The notes beneath the pieces are model-generated. The model was not told where the DNA came from, searched no databases, and was given only the letters and a program-made list of their open reading frames with translations. Both the position numbers and the translations under genes were made by a program. Below are positions 1-6,583 of a stretch of 16,905 bases of DNA, one piece after another. Within the stretch, counting starts at the first letter, position 1; each line of letters begins with the position of its first letter. This stretch comes from an uncultured Collinsella sp. (lineage in GTDB: Bacteria; Actinomycetota; Coriobacteriia; Coriobacteriales; Coriobacteriaceae), in the NCBI GenBank assembly GCA_902475445.1, contig CABRZN010000029.1, forward strand, positions 1 to 16,905. Reading direction: 5' to 3'.

Positions 1-1689
1 CGGCTCGTCGCGGTAGTGCTCGGGCGCGGGGCGGGAATCACTGGTGACAATCGCCGGCAGCTCGAGCGTTTTCGCGCGCTTCTCGTACGGTGCAAGAATG
101 GCCTCCTCCAATGCTTTACAGGCGGCGGCGCGCACCTTGTGCACGGCGGAGAAGCCCATGCCGCAGCCCTCATCGAGCGCCACCTCAAAGCTCGCTGCCT
201 CAAAGGGCGAGGAGCCCATGCGGCCCACATGCTCAACCATGTCTGCCGCCTCGACGGCGCGGGTCTTGGCGGCTTCGACGGTAAAGCCCGTGGCCGTGGC
301 CGTAAGCGAAGGGTCGTCGCGGCAGGTGAGCGTAACGGTAAACGGCTCGCCCAGACGCGCCACGACGGACACATCAACAGCTCGGCGGCGCAGCACATCG
401 CGCTTGAGCGCGGCGCCGGCGGCGTCGATGGCACGCTGACTGCGAATCACGCGGACGCGGCAGCCCTCGGGCATGCTACGGGGCACGCGACACTCGATAA
501 CATCGCCGGCAGCGGCATCATCGGCGGCAATGGTGGTCAGGAACTGGTCAAACTCGTTATCGTGGCGAAGCTCCAGCAGGTCGCCCTTGCCCACGGGCTC
601 AAACAGCTCAATGCGGGCGATGGCGGCGCGGCGACGGCGGTCGTCGGGCTTGAGGCCGCGCACATCGCGGTTGGCCGGGCGGCTGCCGAGCACCGTGCCC
701 ACGATCTGTCCGCGGTTGTTGGAACGCTCATAGCTCATCATCTCGTCGCCCGAGGTGCCGTCCTGATAGGCGTGCGTAAAGTCGCGGTTAAAGCAGCGCT
801 TGAGCTGGCGCTGGCGGGCGGCATCCTCATCCTTAGAGGTCGAAACATCGGCCAGCATATCGTCAATCTGATGACGATACACGTCGACGATGGAATACAC
901 GTAATCGGGAGCCTTCATGCGGCCCTCGAGCTTGAGCGATGCGGCGCCGGCGTCATACAGACGGCGAACAAGCTGCGAAGTGTTGGTGTCGCGCGGGCAC
1001 AGCGCGCGCTCGCGACCGGCAGGGGAGAGCGAGCGGCCGTTCTCGTCGATCAGCTCGTAAGGCAGGCGACAGGGTTGAGCGCACATGCCGCGGTTGGCCG
1101 AGCGGCCCGCCATGGCAAAGCTCGAAAGCAGGCACAGGCCCGAGTAGCAAAAGCAGATGGCACCGTGGCTAAAGACCTCCAGGTCAACGTCGGGCGCGGC
1201 ATTGTGAATGGCGGCGATCTCGTCGATGGAAAGCTCGCGCGAGAGGGTCACGCGGTCGGCGCCCTGCTCACGGCACCAGATAGTCCCACGGTCATCGTGG
1301 ATGTTCGCTTGGGTCGAGATATGCGTCTCGATGCCGGGCATGGTGCGCTTGACCTCAAAGAACAGGCCCCAGTCCTGGATAATGAAGGCATCGGCGCCCA
1401 GCGTGGAGCAGCGGTGGATGAGTTGCAGCGCCTCGCCCATCTCGGACTGCTTGATGACGATGTTGACCGTGACGTAGACGCGCGAGCCGGCCAGGTGTGC
1501 AGCGCGGCAGGCCTGTTCAAAGGCCTCGTCGGTAAAGTTCGTTGCCTTGCGGCGGGCGTTGAAGCTGCCCATGCCACAGTAGATGGCATCGGCACCGGCA
1601 GCGAGTGCGGCGGCAAAGGGCTCCGGGCCTCCGGCGGGGGCCAAGAGCTCGGGTCTGCGGTTGGTGGTTCGACTGGCGGTTGCGGTCAT
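1..1689 (-). CDS. U32 family peptidase / RlhA-like protein (C-terminus cut by window edge)
   Basis: The N-terminal 563 codons are open from ATG at 1689 to the window edge. The start is chosen because AAAGGCAGGA lies just upstream and the family's opening motif PELLAPAGGPE comes at residues 13-23. The U32 signature EVFSHGAICFCYSGLCLLS is near residues 171-189, followed by GRSANRGMCAQPCR. Cys179, Cys186, Cys203 and Cys231 have a spacing like the four [4Fe-4S] ligands known in UbiU/UbiV-type U32 proteins. The long region after the U32 core fits the RlhA type (U32 plus DUF3656), where the E. coli member hydroxylates a 23S rRNA cytidine. Other U32 proteins modify tRNA, act in ubiquinone synthesis, or are called collagenases, so the substrate is not proven here. 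A TATACT box at about 1722-1727 (read on the minus strand) may be its -10, but no clear -35 is seen. It is divergent from ridA. Confidence 0.9.
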   Translation of the reverse strand, partial: MTATASRTTNRRPELLAPAGGPEPFAAALAAGADAIYCGMGSFNARRKATNFTDEAFEQACRAAHLAGSRVYVTVNIVIKQSEMGEALQLIHRCSTLGADAFIIQDWGLFFEVKRTMPGIETHISTQANIHDDRGTIWCREQGADRVTLSRELSIDEIAAIHNAAPDVDLEVFSHGAICFCYSGLCLLSSFAMAGRSANRGMCAQPCRLPYELIDENGRSLSPAGRERALCPRDTNTSQLVRRLYDAGAASLKLEGRMKAPDYVYSIVDVYRHQIDDMLADVSTSKDEDAARQRQLKRCFNRDFTHAYQDGTSGDEMMSYERSNNRGQIVGTVLGSRPANRDVRGLKPDDRRRRAAIARIELFEPVGKGDLLELRHDNEFDQFLTTIAADDAAAGDVIECRVPRSMPEGCRVRVIRSQRAIDAAGAALKRDVLRRRAVDVSVVARLGEPFTVTLTCRDDPSLTATATGFTVEAAKTRAVEAADMVEHVGRMGSSPFEAASFEVALDEGCGMGFSAVHKVRAAACKALEEAILAPYEKRAKTLELPAIVTSDSRPAPEHYRDEP

Positions 1690-1830
1690 ATCCTGCCTTT
1701 CAAAATGCTCAGATACTCAAAAGTATAGTGGCGCCGTCGCGGTGGACGATGACCGCAGCCTAAGCAGGACAAAGTCTTCAGGTGGGTCGCCAGTCATGCC
1801 GTTCATCGGCCCGTACGCGCCGTTGGGCGA

Positions 1831-1859
1831 TAAAATATTATTGCAATCTGATAATTATC
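1831..1859. promoter_or_regulatory. AT-rich segment with GATAATTATC palindrome, candidate ridA promoter/operator
   Basis: This AT-rich island stands out in the GC-rich 288-bp gap between the divergent U32 and ridA genes. It contains TAAAAT (1831-1836), TATTAT (1836-1841) and a perfect 10-bp palindrome GATAATTATC (1850-1859). Several hexamers could be a -10, but none has a good -35 at 16-18 bp, so the exact promoter cannot be fixed. The rest of the gap shows no gene. Confidence 0.3.
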
Positions 1860-1977
1860 TTGCACCGCGCAAAATCATCCCCTACTATCCCAATCAAGCG
1901 CGGTGTTCAGACCGAACTGTGCCTCCCGGTGTGAACGCCGCGCTCACGCTCTCTCAACTGATCGTAAGGAGTAAAAC

Positions 1978-2355
1978 ATGAGCAAGACCGTCGTGTCTTC
2001 CGATAACGCACCCGCAGCCATCGGCCCGTATTCCCCCGGTATCCAGACCGGCAACATGGTGTTCCTGTCCGGCCAGCTGGGCATCGATCCCACGACTGGC
2101 AAGCTGCCCGAGGGCGTCGAGGCCCAGGCCAAGCAGTCCCTTGCTAACGTCGAGGCCCTGCTGACCGCTGCCGGCGCCACGTTTGCCGATGTCGTCAAGA
2201 CCACGGTCTACCTGGCCGACATCGCCGACTTTGCCGCCGTGAACGAGATTTATGCCTCCAAGTTCGAGGCCCCGTTCCCCGCGCGCAGCGCTTTCCAGGT
2301 TGCCGCTCTTCCGGCTGGCGGTCTGGTCGAGATCGAGGTCGTCGCCGCTCTCTAA
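1978..2355 (+). CDS. ridA: RidA family enamine/imine deaminase
   Basis: This 125-residue protein has the full usual length of the RidA/YjgF/YER057c family. RidA hydrolyses reactive enamine/imine intermediates such as 2-aminoacrylate, made by PLP enzymes, and so protects other PLP enzymes in the cytosol. Visible family marks are AIGPYSP near the N-terminus (residues 14-20), SGQLGIDP, the conserved Arg103 in PARSAF that binds the substrate carboxylate, and Glu120 in VEIEVVA at the C-terminus. The ATG at 1978 has AAGGAG about 7 bp upstream. The gene stands alone and ends at a strong terminator shared with the convergent regulator gene. Many genomes place ridA beside amino-acid or purine catabolism; a functional tie to the purine operon here is only inferred. 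Confidence 0.95.
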   Translation: MSKTVVSSDNAPAAIGPYSPGIQTGNMVFLSGQLGIDPTTGKLPEGVEAQAKQSLANVEALLTAAGATFADVVKTTVYLADIADFAAVNEIYASKFEAPFPARSAFQVAALPAGGLVEIEVVAAL

Positions 2356-2384
2356 GGCGTTGGCAACAGCTAAACATGACATGC

Positions 2385-2424
2385 AAAAAAGACCCTGCAG
2401 CGCGTGTGGGCTGCAGGGTCTTTT
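2385..2424. terminator. Bidirectional Rho-independent terminator
   Basis: A perfect 10-bp stem is formed by GACCCTGCAG (2391-2400) and CTGCAGGGTC (2411-2420) with a 10-nt loop. An A-run precedes it (2385-2390) and TTTT follows it (2421-2424), so it can stop transcription from both sides: ridA on plus and the regulator gene on minus. Confidence 0.9.
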
Positions 2425-2479
2425 GTCAAGCGGTACGGCAAAACGATCCGTTTTCCTCCGTCCCCAAGGGATCGGCGGA

Positions 2480-3136
2480 TTAGCCCTCCTTGCGGACTTT
2501 TTGCAGGTAGCGGTAGACGCTGGGCTCCGAGATGCCCAGCGCGGTGGCAGCGCAAGCAACAGCGCCCTTGAGCATAAATACGCCGTTGCCGTTAAGGTGG
2601 CGAATAACGTCCACGCGATCGGCCTGCCCAAGCGAGGCGACATCCTGCCCGCGGCTTTCGATCAACTCGGAAATACTGCGGTCGATGAGCTCCTGTGTAG
2701 ACTCCGAAAGACTTTCAACCTCGATAGACGCGGGCTCCGCCTGCCTTGGCACAGCGTCGAAGTAGGCCATGAGCTGCTGGGCCATGGCGTTGATGGAGCG
2801 TACCGTGGAAAGATCGGTGTTGACGCAGAGCATACCGACGATCTCGTTATCCTCGCGGATAAAGTACGTCGCTGACTCCAGCGTCTTGCCACCGGCGCCG
2901 CGCCCCTCGTAGCCCGTAATAAACGGCAGGTCGCGATACTTGGCGTCGTGCATGATCTTGAGTGCCAGGTCGGTGGCGGGACCGCCGACCTTGCGGCCGC
3001 TCACGATGCCGTTGCGAATATCGACGATGGCGTGGTCGGGATCCGAGAAATCGTGCAGCACGATTTCGCTGTTTTTGCCGAGTATCTGCTCCAGGAAATC
3101 GACCATCGGCAAAAAGCGACGTACGGTCTCGTTCAC
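2480..3136 (-). CDS. YheO-like PAS/HTH transcriptional regulator
   Basis: The product is a 218-residue DNA-binding regulator of the YheO family: an N-terminal YheO-type PAS sensor domain (about residues 5-115) joined to a C-terminal HTH (about 168-215, ending GISEPSVYRYLQKVRKEG). The chosen start is GTG at 3136, because AAAGGAG lies 6 bp upstream and the protein then begins MNETVRRFLPMVDFLEQ, which is where the family normally starts. An upstream in-frame ATG at 3187 would add 17 residues unlike the family and has no such ribosome site. It is divergent from the permease and purine operon, the usual place for a local regulator. The ligand, and whether it activates or represses, cannot be read from sequence. 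Confidence 0.9.
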   Translation of the reverse strand: MNETVRRFLPMVDFLEQILGKNSEIVLHDFSDPDHAIVDIRNGIVSGRKVGGPATDLALKIMHDAKYRDLPFITGYEGRGAGGKTLESATYFIREDNEIVGMLCVNTDLSTVRSINAMAQQLMAYFDAVPRQAEPASIEVESLSESTQELIDRSISELIESRGQDVASLGQADRVDVIRHLNGNGVFMLKGAVACAATALGISEPSVYRYLQKVRKEG

Positions 3137-3372
3137 GGGCAACTCCTTTGGGTGAAATCGGAAATGTTCATAACAATTTTTTCTCATGGTAACACGGTGT
3201 CTATTGACTCACATATTCGCAGGTACATTGCGTAATACAGACGAACGGTAGGATTTTGGCGGTAAGCGGTCGACCAAAAGAAAAGTTAGATGTTATTTTG
3301 ACCAGACACTTTCCTGACCTGCGGAAATACATTATCTCAGCTGAAGAATAGCCTGATAACAAAAAATTATTA
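3137..3372. other. Divergent intergenic region between regulator and purine operon
   Basis: This region has lower GC than its surroundings and no credible gene. It holds TTGACT at 3204-3209 without a well-placed -10, TAATAC at 3233-3238, and a 6-bp inverted repeat TTTTGG (3254-3259)/CCAAAA (3274-3279) that encloses the palindrome GGTCGACC. Any of these could be a regulator site; no single operator is convincing. Confidence 0.35.
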
Positions 3373-3401
3373 TTGAGAATGAGAAAAATCTTTAATACGA
3401 T
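3373..3401 (+). promoter_or_regulatory. Candidate sigma-70 type promoter of the purine operon
   Basis: TTGAGA (3373-3378) and TACGAT (3396-3401) are separated by exactly 17 bp in an AT-rich stretch 88 bp before the permease start. This predicts an untranslated leader of roughly 80 nt. No known purine riboswitch fold was recognised in that leader. Confidence 0.55.
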
Positions 3402-3488
3402 ATGCAACGAAGGCACAACCTCACCCCCGCACTGCGTCACAATAGAGCGTTAGATGCGAAAACAACTACTTCGAGGATTGGTGGTCAT

Positions 3489-4883
3489 ATGGCCCAGGAG
3501 ACGGTTACGAACGGCACTGAAGCCCTGTTCACTCGCGAAGGCATGCCGCCCGTTAAGGAAATGATCCCGTGTGCCCTTCAGCACGTGCTGGCATCGTTTG
3601 CCGGCATCATTACCCCGGCGGTCATCATGGCCGGCGTCTACGGCTTTAATAGCCAGCAGAGCACCGACATCATTCAGGTTGCGCTCATTCTTTCGGCAAT
3701 CGACACGGCCCTTCAGGCCTTCGCTCCCTTCCGTCGCATCGGCGGCGGCCTGCCCATCGTCATGGGCGTTTCGTTCGCGTTCCTGCCGGCCCTGCAGGCC
3801 ATGGGTGCCTCGGGCTTTAGCTTTGGCGCACTGCTGGGCGGCGAGATTGTCGGCGGTGCCGTCGCGGTCCTCTTTGGTCTGGCCTACAGCAAGATTAAGT
3901 GGCTGTTCCCGCCCGTCGTGACCGGTACGGTCATCTTCTCCATTGGCGTTTCGCTGTATCCCACGGCCGTCAAGTATATGGCCGGCGGTATGGGTACGCC
4001 GCTGTGGGGCACCCCGCAGGCCTGGTGCGTCGCCCTTATCACCTTCGCCGTGGTCTTTGCGCTCGCCAACTTTGGCAAGGGCACGCTCAAGCTGGGCTCC
4101 GTGTTCTTTGGCATGATCGTTGGCATGATCGTTTCGATTCCCTTTGGCATGATCGACTTCTCCAGCGTCGCCACCGCTCAGGTCTTCGCCCTTCCCAAGC
4201 TCATGCCCTACGCGCTCGAGTTTGATCCTGAGGTCTGCATTACCCTCGCCGTCGTGTTCCCCATGGTTGCCATCCAGGTTATCGGTGACGTCTCCGCCGC
4301 CTGCCTGGGTTCCATCGACCGTATGCCCACCGAGCGCGAGCTCTCCGGCGCTATCGTGTCCCAGGGCCTCACCTCTATGGTCGGCGGCCTGCTGGGCGGT
4401 CTTCCCACCAGCGCCCTTGGCCAGAACGTGGGCATCATCTGTTCCAACAAGGTCGTCAACAAGTGGGTCTTTGTAATCATTGCTGCCGTCTTTGCCATCG
4501 CCGGTCTGTTCCCGCAGCTCTCTGCCGTCCTTTCCGCTATCCCGCAGCCCGTCATCGGCGGCGCGACCGTCGGCGTCTTTGGCACCATCACCATGAACGG
4601 CGTGCGCATGTTCACCCGCGAGGGCCTCACGCAGCGCACCACCACCATCGTCGGCACCTCCGTCGTCTTTGGCTTGGGTATCTGGATGGCCAGCGGTTGC
4701 CTTGCCGGCGAGGGTATGCCCGCCTGGGTGTCCACCGTCATCGGCTCCAATGCCGTAACCCCCACCGCCATCATGGCCATTGTCCTTAACCTGATCCTTC
4801 CGCAGACGCCGGTCGTGGCTCAGCACATCGATGCTGCCAAGGACGCTGCCGTGGATCTGGTCTTGCCCGAGAGCAAGAAGTAG
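3489..4883 (+). CDS. NCS2 family nucleobase (xanthine/uracil/urate-type) permease
   Basis: This 464-residue, very hydrophobic membrane protein belongs to the nucleobase-cation symporter-2 (NAT) family, which imports xanthine, urate, uracil or related bases. Family marks are LQHVLASFAG in the first membrane segment (His32), FPPVVTGTVIFSIGVSL, VIGDVSAA, and the signature region ALGQNVGIICSNKV (Gln312-Asn313). Start: the ATG at 3489 follows GAGGATTGGTGG; an in-frame ATG at 3402 lies at the likely promoter and is not credible. From memory of E. coli XanQ, its essential Glu272 and Asp304 align with Gln263 and Gln292 here, while His31 and Gln324-Asn325 are kept. Specificity or coupling may therefore differ from XanQ. 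It is the first gene of the purine operon, so a purine substrate is likely, but which one is not known. Confidence 0.92.
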   Translation: MAQETVTNGTEALFTREGMPPVKEMIPCALQHVLASFAGIITPAVIMAGVYGFNSQQSTDIIQVALILSAIDTALQAFAPFRRIGGGLPIVMGVSFAFLPALQAMGASGFSFGALLGGEIVGGAVAVLFGLAYSKIKWLFPPVVTGTVIFSIGVSLYPTAVKYMAGGMGTPLWGTPQAWCVALITFAVVFALANFGKGTLKLGSVFFGMIVGMIVSIPFGMIDFSSVATAQVFALPKLMPYALEFDPEVCITLAVVFPMVAIQVIGDVSAACLGSIDRMPTERELSGAIVSQGLTSMVGGLLGGLPTSALGQNVGIICSNKVVNKWVFVIIAAVFAIAGLFPQLSAVLSAIPQPVIGGATVGVFGTITMNGVRMFTREGLTQRTTTIVGTSVVFGLGIWMASGCLAGEGMPAWVSTVIGSNAVTPTAIMAIVLNLILPQTPVVAQHIDAAKDAAVDLVLPESKK

Positions 4884-4900
4884 CCAATTCGGCGCTATTC

Positions 4901-4979
4901 GTCGGCGGGCGCATCGCCTCGTCCGCCGACGTCATGCGGCGCCAAGCCGCACTTCAAAGGGTTTGTCCCTTTGGTGAAG
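4901..4979 (+). other. Hairpin-rich leader before ssnA
   Basis: The 195-bp gap between permease and ssnA holds at least two clear hairpins. One is an 8-bp perfect stem, GTCGGCGG (4901-4908) with CCGCCGAC (4923-4930). The other is a 7-bp perfect stem, CAAAGGG (4955-4961) with CCCTTTG (4967-4973), extended by CTT/AAG. Neither has a following T-run, so they are not standard terminators. They may protect mRNA ends or set relative expression between permease and enzymes. No gene is seen in the gap. Confidence 0.5.
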
Positions 4980-5078
4980 CGTTGACGGGAGAGGGCCCGT
5001 TTCCGGTGTAGGCCGGCGCTTCGCACTTCGCCATGTCAGAGGTGTCAAACCCCGCCCCTGATGTTGAAGGGAGCATCC

Positions 5079-6434
5079 ATGCTTCTGGTCGCTAACGGTT
5101 CTGTCTTTACCCGCAACGCTCAGACCCCGTTCATTCCAAACGGTGCGGTCGCCATTGACGGAGATACGATCGTCGAAGTGGGCCCCGAGTGCGAGCTCAA
5201 GGCCAAGTACCCGGATGCCGAGTACGTCGACGCCCAGGGCAACCTCATCATGCCCGGACTCATCAACTGCCACACCCACATCTACTCGGGTCTGGCCCGC
5301 GGCCTTGCCATTAAGGGCTGCAACCCCACCAACTTCCTGGAGAATCTTGAGCAGCAGTGGTGGAAGATCGATGACAACCTGACGCTCGACGGCACCAAGG
5401 CCAGCGCCTATGCCACGATTCTTGACTCCATCCGCGATGGCGTCACCACGATCTTCGATCATCATGCGAGCTTCTGCGAAATCCCGGGAAGCCTCTTTAC
5501 CATTAAGGATGCAGCTCAGGAGCTGGGCATGCGTTCGTGCCTGTGCTACGAGGTCTCCGATCGCCGCGGCCAGGAAAAATGCGACCAGGCCATTGCCGAG
5601 AACGCCGAATTTGCCCAGTGGGCCGCCAGGGAGCGTCGCGATAACGACAACCACATGATCGCCGCCATGTTTGGCGGTCACGCCACCTTTACGCTGTCGG
5701 ACGAGACCATGGACAAGATGGCCGAGGCCAACAACGGCCTGACCGGCTTCCACATCCATGTGTGCGAGGGCATGAATGACGTGTGGGACTCCCGCCTCAA
5801 CCGCGGTGGCATCAGCCCCGTCGAGCGCCTGCTGCAGCACAATCTGCTGGGTCCCGACACCATGCTCGGCCACTGCATCCACGTGACGCCTGCCGAGATG
5901 GATATCGTCAAGGAGTCCGGTACCCGGCTCGTCAACAACCCCGAATCCAATATGGGCAACGCCGTGGGCTGCGCCCCCGTGCTCGAGTTCTTCCGCCGCG
6001 GTATCCCCGTGTGCATGGGCACCGACGCCTACACCCACGATATGCTCGAGAGCCTTAAGGTCTTCCTGATCATTCAGCGCCACAACGCCGCCATGCCCAA
6101 CGTGGGCTGGTGCGAGGCCATGACCATGCTGTTCGAGAACAACGCCAAGATGGCGAGCAAGTACTTCGATCGCAAGCTCGGCGTGCTCGAGGCCGGCGCT
6201 GCCGCCGATGTCATCGTCATGGACTACAAGCCCTTTACGCCGCTGAGCGAGGAGAATATCGACGGCCACATGCTCTTTGGCATGATGGGCAAAAACTGCC
6301 GCACCACCATCATCAACGGCCGCGTCCTGTACAAGGATCGTGAGTTCGTTGGGATTGATGAGGACAAGATCAACGCGTGGACCATGGCCGAGTCCAAGAA
6401 GCTCTGGAGCACGCTCAACGATCGCACCTACTAA
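5079..6434 (+). CDS. ssnA: SsnA-type amidohydrolase (putative aminohydrolase)
   Basis: This 451-residue amidohydrolase-superfamily enzyme is close to the usual length of SsnA. The metal motif HTH is at His65/His67 in GLINCHTHIYSGLARG, a further histidine pair lies in GFHIHVCEG (225/227), GHCIHV gives His265/His268, and the catalytic-type Asp316 is in MGTDAYTHD. These place it with guanine/cytosine-deaminase-like zinc or iron hydrolases. The start at ATG 5079 is chosen because AAGGGAG lies 5 bp upstream; an in-frame ATG at 5061 lies before that ribosome site. It precedes ygfK, as in the E. coli/gut-anaerobe purine cluster, where ssnA is needed for purine or urate breakdown. The exact reaction is unsettled; deamination or hydrolytic opening of a purine product is inferred. 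Confidence 0.93.
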   Translation: MLLVANGSVFTRNAQTPFIPNGAVAIDGDTIVEVGPECELKAKYPDAEYVDAQGNLIMPGLINCHTHIYSGLARGLAIKGCNPTNFLENLEQQWWKIDDNLTLDGTKASAYATILDSIRDGVTTIFDHHASFCEIPGSLFTIKDAAQELGMRSCLCYEVSDRRGQEKCDQAIAENAEFAQWAARERRDNDNHMIAAMFGGHATFTLSDETMDKMAEANNGLTGFHIHVCEGMNDVWDSRLNRGGISPVERLLQHNLLGPDTMLGHCIHVTPAEMDIVKESGTRLVNNPESNMGNAVGCAPVLEFFRRGIPVCMGTDAYTHDMLESLKVFLIIQRHNAAMPNVGWCEAMTMLFENNAKMASKYFDRKLGVLEAGAAADVIVMDYKPFTPLSEENIDGHMLFGMMGKNCRTTIINGRVLYKDREFVGIDEDKINAWTMAESKKLWSTLNDRTY

Positions 6435-6449
6435 TTCACAAGTAGATTC

Positions 6450-6485
6450 GCGCGCGTCGGATGTTTCGCCGCATCCGGCGCGCGC
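6450..6485 (+). other. Very strong intercistronic hairpin between ssnA and ygfK
   Basis: A 14-bp stem pairs 6450-6463 (GCGCGCGTCGGATG) with 6472-6485 (CATCCGGCGCGCGC), with one G-U wobble and an 8-nt loop. No T-run follows and the rest of the 149-bp gap is very GC-rich. It may be an RNA-stability or processing element, or a partial attenuator that lowers ygfK expression. No gene is seen in the gap. Confidence 0.7.
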
Positions 6486-6583
6486 ATAGGCGGCCTCCGC
6501 GGGGTCGCCGGCGCTGTGCTAGCGCTACACCGTATTTGCGCCCGCCGCGCGGTCTCGCCGGGCGTTACAGAGAGGAGCTCACT

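Noticed and set aside
16..1728. 570-codon open frame on the plus strand
   Set aside because: It lies opposite the U32 gene. Its translation is Ala/Gly/His-rich with no family motif, while the minus strand carries the full U32 signature. It is a GC-rich shadow frame.
1954..2643. 229-codon minus-strand frame across ridA and the end of the regulator gene
   Set aside because: It crosses a strong bidirectional terminator and overlaps two recognised genes, with no family resemblance.
3402..3488. Upstream in-frame start (ATG 3402) for the permease
   Set aside because: It overlaps the predicted -10 region, has no ribosome site, and would add 29 residues unlike the family.
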